A DNA stretch of 64,000 nt from Fibrobacterota bacterium (lineage in GTDB: Bacteria > Fibrobacterota > Chitinivibrionia > Chitinivibrionales > Chitinispirillaceae), in assembly GCA_023436205.1 (NCBI GenBank), contig JAEZKC010000117.1, positions 62,001 to 126,000 of the forward strand. Direction: 5' to 3'. The notes beneath the pieces were generated by a model, which saw only the letters and a program-made list of their open reading frames with translations, was not told the origin of the DNA and made no database searches. A program made the position numbers and the translations under genes. Position 1 is the stretch's first letter; the number at the start of each line of letters is the position of its first letter. Positions 53,649 through 61,680 of this stretch are shown here, in pieces.

Positions 53649-54002
53649 TCCGGCACAGAACTCCGGCTCTCTCTCATCAACCACCTCAAAAGCGATACTC
53701 TTCTCTGCAATGAATGAGCAGTCAAGCGATCCGCAATACTGACATGTGCATCTGGCGGCATGGGACACGAAACGGCGTCCGCATGACATGCACTGCATCT
53801 GTGCCCCGACCTGCTTCACCACCAGATCCACCAAAGGAAACCCGTGATCATTGAGGGTGATATAAAAGAGAGACCTTAAAATACTAGGGCTGATCTGCTC
53901 AAACGGCTGAACCGAAACGTGGATCTCTTTGACACTTTTCCCCTGAATAAGCCGGTCTTCCAACACTGTCATCATGTCCTGCACGTACAGAAATTCTTTC
54001 AT
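53637..54002 (-). CDS. HypA-like protein lacking the nickel-binding histidine
   Basis: A 121-residue protein from ATG 54002 with AAGGAG six bases ahead. The zinc-ribbon is present as CMSCG, then CTCQYCGS, and the fold pattern matches HypA/HybF metallochaperones, including a SILRSLFYITL-like second helix. Canonical HypA begins MHE, with His2 binding nickel for NiFe hydrogenase or urease. Here the start reads MKEF, with Lys instead. So it is probably not a nickel chaperone but a paralogue with a zinc-only site. No hydrogenase genes are near. Confidence 0.78.
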   Translation of the reverse strand: MKEFLYVQDMMTVLEDRLIQGKSVKEIHVSVQPFEQISPSILRSLFYITLNDHGFPLVDLVVKQVGAQMQCMSCGRRFVSHAARCTCQYCGSLDCSFIAEKSIAFEVVDEREPEFCAGLSC

Positions 54003-54114
54003 GGTGCACTCCTTGTGTAAGTTGTTAATACACTGAAAAGATAGCACACTAGTTTGTGGGTCTTGCTAGGTGATTATTCAAATTTGGTTAGATGCAGGAG
54101 GTGCTTAGTGAGGA

Positions 54115-55431
54115 TTAGAAATACATGATTCGTTTTCCACCTTTGAAGACACTTACTCTTCTGGTGGATTCGGAGAGCACAATCGAAAGAGCATCGGTTG
54201 CGGCACTGATATTGGCTGCAGCGGTATGACGTGCACCAAAACCTTTCTGAAGCATCTCAGTCTGTCCCTCCGCCTTGATAAACGCTCCGGAAGTGACAAT
54301 GACTCCATCTCCACGGATGATAAAGGCGCCATCTATCTTGGCAAACTCCTTTATGGTGGCCTCAAGACCGGGATCAAGCACGTTGCGGTTTTCCTCCTTG
54401 TACCCGCCAAAAGGATTTACCACCATCTGCTGACAAGACTTGAGTACTTTCTCAAAGTCACCCAGGACAAAAAGGGTCCCGACAGGTTTCCCTTCACGCC
54501 CCTCGCTGGCCAGTTCACTTGCGATCTGGATCACCCTGGAAAAGACCTGCTGTTCCAGATCAAGCGGCTTTGGTTTTCTTCCAAGTCTGAAAAACAGGCG
54601 ATAATCGCGGGTATCGGAAAGTATGATAGTATCGAGGTCCTCTGACTCGGGGCTTCCAAGAACACTGATCACTTTCTGATTTTTGCCGATTACTCCTTGA
54701 CTGATCAGGTAAATGAGCACAAGCTCCACCTGGTTTGTTCTGTTTATCACCTTGAAAGGCACCCGGATAACATCCTTGACTCCAGGCATTTCTGCGGGGA
54801 GCAGGGAACGATCGGAGGTAACCATATAGATCGGCAAAGCTTTTTTGGGGCGGAACGTAAGTGCCTGAAACTTTGTAGACACATGATAAATAACTGCAGA
54901 AACCGACAGTTCCTCGGCCAGATCATAGGCACGGTGAACAAATTTCTCGGCAGTGACCTCCTGTGGAGCAGCAGCCTTTTTTCGGGTAGGGAGCTCTTTT
55001 CCGGTAAGGATGGAAAACACTTTGCGGTGACTGGTCGCACTCAAAATGTTTTTCAGCCGTTCAGGATCACTGAGCCGCTCCGCAGTCCAGGACAGTGCCT
55101 TGAGGTGCTCGTTACCATCTCCCACAATTAAAATTATCAGATTGACGGGTGTTTTATCATGAGTGTCGTAAAGAATGCCCTTGCGGCTCAACCCTACTGC
55201 AGCAAGGGTCCCCGGAAACAGGGGTACTCTGGCGTGAGGTATGGCCACTTTTTCGGTAATACGGGTAGATATGAGCGACTCACGTTCCCTGACATGCTCC
55301 AGAACCGACTCTAAGGTTATTCCGGGAATATCCTTAAGGACCAGCTTTGCGAGTTCCTCAAAAACCGCATCCTTGGTCTCTCCCTTGAGCATCACCGTTC
55401 TGGTTACACTGAAAAGATCAGCGTAGGACAT
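54115..55431 (-). CDS. EIIA-like / PK_C-like / diadenylate cyclase fusion
   Basis: A 438-residue, apparently soluble protein with three parts. Residues ~1-145 resemble a PTS EIIA type-2 domain, with His66 in ITEKVAIPHAR at the phospho-site position. Residues ~160-280 resemble the C-terminal domain of pyruvate kinase (FVHRAYDLAEELSVSAVIYH, then LPIYMVTSD), a partner domain also seen in archaeal DacZ-type cyclases. Residues ~290-438 form a DAC (DisA_N) domain: DGAFIIRGDG at 367-376, GFGARHTAAANISAATDA with Arg401-His402-Thr403, and VLSESTRRVSVFKGGK. It should make c-di-AMP from two ATP. The EIIA part suggests control by PTS or other phosphorylation; this is inference. The ATG has no strong ribosome-binding site. 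Confidence 0.85.
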   Translation of the reverse strand: MSYADLFSVTRTVMLKGETKDAVFEELAKLVLKDIPGITLESVLEHVRERESLISTRITEKVAIPHARVPLFPGTLAAVGLSRKGILYDTHDKTPVNLIILIVGDGNEHLKALSWTAERLSDPERLKNILSATSHRKVFSILTGKELPTRKKAAAPQEVTAEKFVHRAYDLAEELSVSAVIYHVSTKFQALTFRPKKALPIYMVTSDRSLLPAEMPGVKDVIRVPFKVINRTNQVELVLIYLISQGVIGKNQKVISVLGSPESEDLDTIILSDTRDYRLFFRLGRKPKPLDLEQQVFSRVIQIASELASEGREGKPVGTLFVLGDFEKVLKSCQQMVVNPFGGYKEENRNVLDPGLEATIKEFAKIDGAFIIRGDGVIVTSGAFIKAEGQTEMLQKGFGARHTAAANISAATDALSIVLSESTRRVSVFKGGKRIMYF

Positions 55432-55521
55432 ACTATTCTACCCGTATTTCAATGGCAGCGAACAATTTGATCATTTATCAATATAACTTCTGAGAAACCG
55501 AAAATCACAACGACAGAGGGA

Positions 55522-55541
55522 GAGGGAGACCTGTCTCCCTC
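55522..55541. terminator. Inverted repeat downstream of the UDP-glucose dehydrogenase gene
   Basis: GAGGGAGAC-CT-GTCTCCCTC, a perfect 9-bp palindrome 11 bp past the dehydrogenase stop on the minus strand. No T-tract follows, so it may be a weak or factor-dependent terminator. Confidence 0.4.
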
Positions 55542-55551
55542 ATCCTGCTTT

Positions 55552-56937
55552 TCAGAAATGACGCAAAGAGGGTTGCCCCAGAGGAAACACGTTAAAGCCC
55601 AGTTTATGGAGGCTCTCGTGATCCAGAATATTACGGCCATCGAAAATGAACGCCGGCCTTTCCATCCCTGACAGAATTTTACCATAGTCCAGGGTTTTGT
55701 ACTCCTTCCACTCTGTCATGACAGCAATAGCGTGAGCGCCCCTGGCAGCTTCGTAAGGATCTTCTGTAAAGGTCAGGCGATCTGCAATATCAGAAAGGTC
55801 AATACGTGCATTATCCAGGGCCTGAGGGTCGGAAATCACCACATCCGCCCGTTCCTCAACCAGCTGTCGAGTGACATTTATTGCCGGTGATTCACGAGTA
55901 TCCCCAGTGTCTGCCTTGAACGCAAAACCGAAGAGGGCGATTCGCTTTCCTGCAACAGTATTGAACATGACCTTGATCATATTCTGCACGAACCGGCGCT
56001 TCTGGTACTCATTCATGAGAACCACATTTTCCCAGTAGTTGGCCACTTCGCTGAGCCCGTAGCTCTGACAAATATACACCAGGTTCAGGATATCTTTCTG
56101 AAAGCAGGAACCACCAAAGCCCACACTTGAATTCAGGAAACGATTCCCGATGCGGCTGTCCATCCCGATAGCCCTTGATACTTCAGAAACATCAGCTTCG
56201 GTCTTTTCACAAAGTGCGGAGATACTGTTAATGGATGATATGCGCTGGGCAAGAAAAGCATTTGCCACAAGCTTAGAAAGCTCGGAGCTCCAGACATTAC
56301 TGGTGAGAATTCTATCCCGCGGCACCCAGTTAGCGTAAATTTCCACAACTTCATCACGTGCCTTCAAGCCCTCAGGTGTCAACTGGGAACCAATCAGTAC
56401 CCGGTCAGGCTTATTCAAATCCTCAATGGCGGTACCCTCTGCGAGGAATTCCGGATTTGAGAGCACCTCAAAACGGATTCCCTTTTCGTTGGCGTTGAGA
56501 ATTCTGCTCATGGCTTCAGCAGTTCTCACCGGAAGAGTACTTTTCTCAACGATAATCTTGTCTGACTCGGAAACTTTGGCGATAGTGCGTGCGGTTTTTT
56601 CCCAATATTGAAGATCAGCCGCTCTGCCGGCACCCTCACCAAATCCTTTGGTTGGAGTATTTACCGATACAAAAATGATTTGCGCTTCTTTAATAGCCCC
56701 TTCCACATCGGTGGAGAAGAACAGATTTTTCCCTCTCACCTGCTTTACCACTTCATAAAGTCCCGGCTCGTAAATGGGCAGCTTTTCGCTGTTCCAGGCA
56801 TTGATACGTGCGGCACTGATATCGACAACGATGACTTTGTACTGAGGGCATTTGGCGGCAATCATGGCCATAGTGGGACCACCCACGTAGCCGGCCCCTA
56901 TACACAGAATAGTTTTGGAAAAAGTGGAATCCTTCAC
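55552..56937 (-). CDS. UDP-glucose 6-dehydrogenase (eukaryote-type)
   Basis: A 461-residue NAD-dependent enzyme that oxidises UDP-glucose to UDP-glucuronate for capsule or exopolysaccharide synthesis. The Rossmann motif is GAGYVGGPT. The catalytic Cys278 lies in SVGFGGSCFQKDI, and NPEFLAEGTAI is present. The fingerprint VNTPTKGFGEGAGRAADLQ and GRNILDHESLHKLGFNVF resembles animal UGDH more than the E. coli Ugd or TuaD groups. The start is GTG, supported by AGGAG six bases ahead. Neighbours are on the same strand but widely spaced, so it may be a single-gene unit. Confidence 0.92.
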   Translation of the reverse strand: MKDSTFSKTILCIGAGYVGGPTMAMIAAKCPQYKVIVVDISAARINAWNSEKLPIYEPGLYEVVKQVRGKNLFFSTDVEGAIKEAQIIFVSVNTPTKGFGEGAGRAADLQYWEKTARTIAKVSESDKIIVEKSTLPVRTAEAMSRILNANEKGIRFEVLSNPEFLAEGTAIEDLNKPDRVLIGSQLTPEGLKARDEVVEIYANWVPRDRILTSNVWSSELSKLVANAFLAQRISSINSISALCEKTEADVSEVSRAIGMDSRIGNRFLNSSVGFGGSCFQKDILNLVYICQSYGLSEVANYWENVVLMNEYQKRRFVQNMIKVMFNTVAGKRIALFGFAFKADTGDTRESPAINVTRQLVEERADVVISDPQALDNARIDLSDIADRLTFTEDPYEAARGAHAIAVMTEWKEYKTLDYGKILSGMERPAFIFDGRNILDHESLHKLGFNVFPLGQPSLRHF

Positions 56938-57061
56938 TAACTGCTCCTTTCGGTAATCAAGTATAATCTTACAATATAGTAATTTGGAAAGTGGGGAAGA
57001 TGGATTTCAGGCTGAAAAACATAATTCTAACCTGAAAAAAGGCCTACAACGAAGCGCTTGG

Positions 57062-58108
57062 CTATCGTGCCATCTCAAAAACAATGTCAGCCAGATCGGA
57101 GCGTACTTCGTTAATCAAGGAGCGGTCGCTTTTTCTTTTAGGCCAGGTATAATTGGATAAATGGACAAGAGCCACATTCTTGCTTCTATCGGCAATGATG
57201 GCGCATCCGGTAAAACCTGTTTTTCCGAAAGTAGTGGCAGTTCGCCTCTTCCCCATATAAGGCTGATTCAGTTCCCAGCCAAGCCCGGTTTCTTTATCTT
57301 TTATATGCGGAATCTGATTTGTTTGAACTTTATCTAATACTGATCGGCTGAAAAGCTGTTTGTTCCCTGATACACCAAGCATAACGCTCATGAACGAAAG
57401 CAGATCCGGAACTGTAGAAAAGAGACCAGCTGAACCGGCAACCAATAGAGAACGAAGTGCCCAGGCGCTTTCGTCATGCACCTCGCCTTGAATAATTCTA
57501 CCTCTCCAGGAGTCTTCCTCGGTAGGAACAGCTACAAAACTGCTTCTTTCAGGAAAAAATGTGGACATAGACATGCCAAGGGGCTCAAAAATCCTTTCCT
57601 GCGCAAGTTCCGGGAGAGATTTCCCTCCGGCTCTTTCCAGTACTAATCCCAGAAGAATGCTGGTAGCGTTTGCATAAAAGAAATTTGTCCCCGGAGGGCT
57701 CTTCATCTTTATTGACAAAATAAGGTTAAGAATTTCCTTTGAAGGAAGGTCTTTACAATCAGAAAGCCTGAAGTCAAAATTCAAGGTATGGGTAAGAAGA
57801 TGTTTAATCTGCACCTGTTCCCGGTAAGAGCCGTTAAATTCAGGAATGTACTTTATGAGTGGATCGGCAAGTCCGATTCTTTGCTCATCAATAAACTGAA
57901 GCGCAAGGGAACTGACTGGAATTGCCTTTGTGATGGAGGCACAGTCAAAAAGAGTATCCTCGTTCATTTCAGGAGACAGGGAATCGTAAGTGAAACGACC
58001 TCGAGCCACGACAAACCGCTTTTCCCCTATGATAATTCCCAGAACAGATCCGGGAAAAACGCCCCTGTCAATTGCTTCCTGCAGGTACGATTCGATTTTG
58101 CTGATCAT
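57062..58108 (-). CDS. Serine beta-lactamase-like hydrolase
   Basis: A 348-residue penicillin-binding-protein/class C beta-lactamase fold protein, from ATG 58108 with TGAGGA five bases ahead (the frame is open to 58138). The SxxK motif is Ser58-Ile-Thr-Lys61, the Tyr-x-Asn motif is Tyr145-Ala-Asn147 and the third motif appears as GKTGFTG. There is no signal peptide, so it is probably cytoplasmic, as in EstB-like esterases. The substrate is unknown. It begins 41 bp inside the end of the MATE gene, so the two are cotranscribed. Confidence 0.88.
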   Translation of the reverse strand: MISKIESYLQEAIDRGVFPGSVLGIIIGEKRFVVARGRFTYDSLSPEMNEDTLFDCASITKAIPVSSLALQFIDEQRIGLADPLIKYIPEFNGSYREQVQIKHLLTHTLNFDFRLSDCKDLPSKEILNLILSIKMKSPPGTNFFYANATSILLGLVLERAGGKSLPELAQERIFEPLGMSMSTFFPERSSFVAVPTEEDSWRGRIIQGEVHDESAWALRSLLVAGSAGLFSTVPDLLSFMSVMLGVSGNKQLFSRSVLDKVQTNQIPHIKDKETGLGWELNQPYMGKRRTATTFGKTGFTGCAIIADRSKNVALVHLSNYTWPKRKSDRSLINEVRSDLADIVFEMAR

Positions 58109-59465
58109 ACAAATCCTCAATTGCCGGAACAGTTTCAATTACCTTTATATGACGCCAGGCGCCCATCCTGAACCTTACAAACCAGATGGTGGCAGTTGAT
58201 AATACAAAAATAGTGGCGGCAAACCATTCCACCCACAGCCCCACCTTCATTCGATCACATAGTATCAAAACGGCAAAAAACACCAGATGAGCTATTAATG
58301 AAATTCGCATGGTCCATCTAGTATCCCCGGCAGCTTGGAGTGCAAACACCAGCACAATGTTGAATGCATCGAATAGAGAATAGAGAGCCACAAATCTTAA
58401 AAGTACAGTTCCCACTTCGGTAATGAGCTTAAAATCACCACTGCTCATATCACCTTCGAAAATGGAGTATATGGGTGCGGGGAACAAAACAAACAGCAGC
58501 GCAGCACTAATCATCCAGACCTGTGAAATCAGTAATCCAGCCCAGGTTACCTTTTGAGAATGGACCGGGTCACCTCTTCCCTGTGACTGTCCAACCATAA
58601 TTGCCACCGCCTGCGCAACCCCGATGATAGGGAAAAAAGCAATTCCATTAATACGAAAAGCGATTCCTGAAGCGGCTAGTTCAGTTCTGCCGATTCTGCC
58701 GGTAACAAAAATGAACAGTGTCCAGGCTAACATTTCAAAAGCCCAGCGCAGTCCACTGGGAAAACCAAACCTCACGAAACGGGAAAAAAGGGGCCATTCG
58801 AATTTCGACGATTTCATCACCTGAACATCACCGGAACGTAAGAAAAGCAGCAGGAATACGATGCAGTTAAACAACTGGGAAGCAACTGTTGCCCATGCGG
58901 CACCGGAAATACCCATAGGTTGACAAATTCCCTTCCAGCCGAATATAAGCGGATAATCCAGAAGAGCATTCAATAGAAAACCGGACACCTGCACCGCCAT
59001 GACAATGCCTGTTTTCCCCTTACCGGAAAAGAAAGCTCCGGCAGCATTGGACAGCAATGTGGCAAACGCTCCCCAGCACATGATATCGAAATAGCTCTTT
59101 TCAAGAATTCGCACCTGCTGATCATGTCCGACGAGGTCAAAAATCCTACCCGAAAACAGACTGAAAAGAGCAACGATCACCCCTGAGCCCAGAGCAAAAT
59201 AGATGCTCTGCCAGGTGACGGCAATAGCCCGCTCCATACGATTTGCACCGAAGAAATGGGCTACAAAAGTGGATGCATAGCCACATGTACCCTGAAAAGC
59301 ACTGATTACCAGTGTGGCAGCCATGCCGGCCGGAACCACTGCAGCGATGGCATCAGCAGAAAACCTCCCCAGAAACATGGCATCCACAAACTGCATGAAC
59401 ATGAGACCGGTGGTAGAGAGAATCAGTGGAGCGGCAAGGCGAAGAATTTCTTTATACAACGACAT
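58068..59465 (-). CDS. MATE family efflux transporter
   Basis: A 465-residue integral membrane antiporter with about twelve hydrophobic segments in two six-helix halves. The N-terminal LAAPLILSTTGLMFMQFVDAM and the loop FLGRFSADAIAAVVPAG are typical MATE features. It would export cationic drugs or metabolites with Na+ or H+. AAAGGAT lies two bases before the ATG. The serine hydrolase gene overlaps its end by 41 bp, which may couple export and hydrolysis of the same compound; that is inference. Confidence 0.9.
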   Translation of the reverse strand: MSLYKEILRLAAPLILSTTGLMFMQFVDAMFLGRFSADAIAAVVPAGMAATLVISAFQGTCGYASTFVAHFFGANRMERAIAVTWQSIYFALGSGVIVALFSLFSGRIFDLVGHDQQVRILEKSYFDIMCWGAFATLLSNAAGAFFSGKGKTGIVMAVQVSGFLLNALLDYPLIFGWKGICQPMGISGAAWATVASQLFNCIVFLLLFLRSGDVQVMKSSKFEWPLFSRFVRFGFPSGLRWAFEMLAWTLFIFVTGRIGRTELAASGIAFRINGIAFFPIIGVAQAVAIMVGQSQGRGDPVHSQKVTWAGLLISQVWMISAALLFVLFPAPIYSIFEGDMSSGDFKLITEVGTVLLRFVALYSLFDAFNIVLVFALQAAGDTRWTMRISLIAHLVFFAVLILCDRMKVGLWVEWFAATIFVLSTATIWFVRFRMGAWRHIKVIETVPAIEDLYDQQNRIVPAGSN

Positions 59466-59472
59466 ATCCTTT

Positions 59473-59513
59473 AAAAATACAATGGGCGCCTAACATTAAA
59501 AAAGGCGCCCATT
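59473..59513 (-). terminator. Rho-independent terminator after the beta-helix lipoprotein gene
   Basis: AATGGGCGCC and GGCGCCCATT (59481-59490, 59504-59513) form a 10-bp stem with a 13-nt loop. On the minus strand a short T-tract (59473-59477) follows after three bases. Confidence 0.7.
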
Positions 59514-59531
59514 GGAGTACTAAAATGTGAA

Positions 59532-61214
59532 TTAATTACTAATTTGGCCCAAAGCACATCCCAAAAACTCATTATCTGATTCAGTTACATTTGCAGATGC
59601 CCGTCTAAATATTCCATATCCATCGCTCTGGCGAATAGTGCAGTTAGTTACCTTGACCCGTGCATCATCCCATACATTGATATTACCGCCGCTGCCGCCA
59701 ATTCCGCCACTGGCAATATCACAATAGGATAATTCGTTTTCCGTAGACGGAGTGTTGATCTGGATACCTCGCCAAGTACCCTGATCATCATCTCTCATTC
59801 CCACAAAGGAAATGATTGAATCTGGTGTACCCACCGCCACCAGAACACCATCTTCATCCACACTGATATCTGAATCATGTTTGAAAATGAGTTTGGCGCC
59901 TGGTAGCACAGTAACTTTACCGATAATATTTGTATAGGAGCTGAAGATATAAGGTACATTGATAGCTTTCCAAATATTGCTTGTACCAGAGACGTCGGAA
60001 GAATTGACCACAACTGCATCATTTTCTGTATTTCCACTATAATCTGTAAGCACATCGAGAGATCCGATATGTTTGGCAGAGATGCTCATCGAGATCTGAT
60101 TACCAGATAGAGTATTAGCGGAAAACGCCGGGAGTGAAGCGCTGAGGTTAACCGCAATTGCAGCATTCTGATTGCCAGTGATGCGGCAGTTGGTAATTTT
60201 CAACCTGGAATTATCCCAGAGTTTAACAGCTCCACCATTAGCTCCCCCGGCACTGCTGATATCGACAAAACTAATCTCATTCAGGGTTGATCCACTACTG
60301 ACTTCCAAACCTCTCCAGAATCCCATAGCCTCATTGGCCCCGGAAAAAGAGATTCTCTGCAGCTCTGTTCCGACTGCCACAAAAACCGCATCAGGTTCAA
60401 TCTTGAACCAGGAATCACTTGAAAAGACCAGACGGACTCCAGGCAAAATGGTAAAGGTCCCCTCCTCAGCAACAATATATCCTGCAGAATACGGAACGTT
60501 CAGATTCTGCCAGGTGCAAGATCTGGTTATGCTCCCGCCGGTTACCGTCACCTTTGTACCGAAAAATGAATTCGAGTCCAGCATTCCTGCCTGATTTGGA
60601 ATAACTTCCACATCACCCCCACTATTATCCTCAAATCGATTTCTGGCAAAAGCACCCAGGGTTCCGTTCACGTCAAGAGCGAATTTACTGTTCTTCCTGA
60701 ATGTACAATTAGTTATCTTCGCCTGAGCTCCATCAGATATTATGAGTCCGGCCCCTGATGATCCAGTGTTTGATATTTCCACAGAATCAAGCTCATTATA
60801 CGTGCTGTTTGACTCTATGCGAATCCCTCTCCAAAACCCGGCCGAGTTTGATTCACCTATAAAACGTATAGGGGCTTGAATTGTCCCCTGAGCCACAATA
60901 GACCCTGCGCTTGTGATGGTCAGGCTCCTGTCTGATTTAGCCATTATCACGACACCCGGTTCGATTGTCAGTTTAGCGGAAACATCGATATAGTCCTCAA
61001 TAATATAATCCGCCTTATTGGGATCACTTATAGTATTCTTCAACAAGGTATCAGATGTGATATCTACAAGAACCCGTCCATCCGCTACCGGCCCAGGGAC
61101 ATCATCATCATCTCCACCCACCACATCCTCCCCAAAGATGTAGTTACACCCGGAAAACAAACCTAGAATTGCTGCTGCTGCCACAAAAGTCACTACTTTT
61201 TTGCCTAATCCCAT
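59532..61214 (-). CDS. Lipoprotein with triplicated beta-helix repeats
   Basis: A 560-residue protein with a lipobox LFSGC (Cys23) and an Asp-rich linker (GGDDDDVPGP). Three ~165-residue repeats follow, each beginning with a leading IEPGVVI / ILPGVRL / VLPGAKL strand. Each then carries a G-x-W-RG(I/L) rung, a NEL or NEI step, and a KITNC-like rung. These are right-handed beta-helix units. It is predicted to be held in the outer membrane and exposed. No enzymatic residues were recognised, so a structural or binding role is more likely. AGGAGG precedes the ATG, and a promoter lies just upstream. Confidence 0.8.
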   Translation of the reverse strand: MGLGKKVVTFVAAAAILGLFSGCNYIFGEDVVGGDDDDVPGPVADGRVLVDITSDTLLKNTISDPNKADYIIEDYIDVSAKLTIEPGVVIMAKSDRSLTITSAGSIVAQGTIQAPIRFIGESNSAGFWRGIRIESNSTYNELDSVEISNTGSSGAGLIISDGAQAKITNCTFRKNSKFALDVNGTLGAFARNRFEDNSGGDVEVIPNQAGMLDSNSFFGTKVTVTGGSITRSCTWQNLNVPYSAGYIVAEEGTFTILPGVRLVFSSDSWFKIEPDAVFVAVGTELQRISFSGANEAMGFWRGLEVSSGSTLNEISFVDISSAGGANGGAVKLWDNSRLKITNCRITGNQNAAIAVNLSASLPAFSANTLSGNQISMSISAKHIGSLDVLTDYSGNTENDAVVVNSSDVSGTSNIWKAINVPYIFSSYTNIIGKVTVLPGAKLIFKHDSDISVDEDGVLVAVGTPDSIISFVGMRDDDQGTWRGIQINTPSTENELSYCDIASGGIGGSGGNINVWDDARVKVTNCTIRQSDGYGIFRRASANVTESDNEFLGCALGQISN

Positions 61215-61260
61215 ACATCCTCCTGTCCTTTAGATTTTGGAATTAAAACTGAAGCCATAT

Positions 61261-61289
61261 AATATAGAAAGGAGCCAGAAATTTTCCAA
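61261..61289 (-). promoter_or_regulatory. Promoter of the triplicated beta-helix lipoprotein gene
   Basis: On the minus strand TTGGAA (61284-61289), 17 bp, TATATT (61261-61266), about 47 bp before the ATG. A mirror arrangement on the plus strand (TTGGAA 61237-61242, 17 bp, TAATAT 61260-61265) shares the -10 region. Confidence 0.6.
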
Positions 61290-61428
61290 GTCTAACCACT
61301 ATTCACCGAGGTTTTCAGACAAATATATTAAACTGCCCACTCTTATTCAGTGATCTTCATCACAATCGATAAAAGCACGCATTAAATAGAGCTTAAAAGG
61401 AGCATACAGGAGCTTTTTCCAATTCTCA

Positions 61429-61457
61429 TTGACTCCATTTTTCCAAAGCATTATTTT
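61429..61457 (+). promoter_or_regulatory. Promoter of carA
   Basis: TTGACT (61429-61434), 17 bp, TATTTT (61452-61457). Transcription would begin near 61464 and produce a leader of about 215 nt before carA. Confidence 0.6.
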
Positions 61458-61460
61458 GTT

Positions 61461-61542
61461 GTGGGCAAAAATGCAGTTACCAGGCGTTGAGTTCCATCGC
61501 CTACATCCGAAGTAAAAATCTGATGACTTTACGTTTGTTCAC
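61461..61542 (+). ncRNA. Structured carA leader, candidate cis-regulatory RNA
   Basis: GTGGGCAA (61461-61468) can pair over all eight positions (two G:U) with TTGTTCAC (61535-61542). Inside are two hairpins: AGGCG/CGCCT (61482-61486 with 61498-61502, 11-nt loop) and GTAAA/TTTAC (61512-61516 with 61528-61532, 11-nt loop). The result is a possible three-way junction ending 5 nt before an intrinsic terminator. I could not match it to PyrR, GEMM, purine, glutamine or other riboswitch consensus sequences I know. Structure is inferred by eye, without covariation. Confidence 0.4.
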
Positions 61543-61546
61543 CAGA

Positions 61547-61589
61547 AGATATCCTCCTCAGCGTACAGGGGGGGATATCTTTTTTTTTT
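61547..61589 (+). terminator. Intrinsic terminator in the carA leader (attenuator candidate)
   Basis: AGATATCC (61547-61554) pairs with GGATATCT (61573-61580); a run of T follows to 61589. No plus-strand gene lies upstream, so the terminator must act on transcripts that begin in the leader. It lies 92 bp before the carA start, as in transcription attenuation. Confidence 0.8.
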
Positions 61590-61680
61590 GGACTGAAAAC
61601 ATTATTCCGGACTGCCTTTTCGTACTCGGTATTCCGGAAATGCGGAAATTAGCCTATTTATCATAAAAAGCGAGGTGTCC

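Noticed and set aside
61461..61542. Known riboswitch (purine, c-di-GMP, glutamine) or PyrR site in the carA leader
   Set aside because: None of their strictly conserved junction or loop sequences are found; only the general layout fits.
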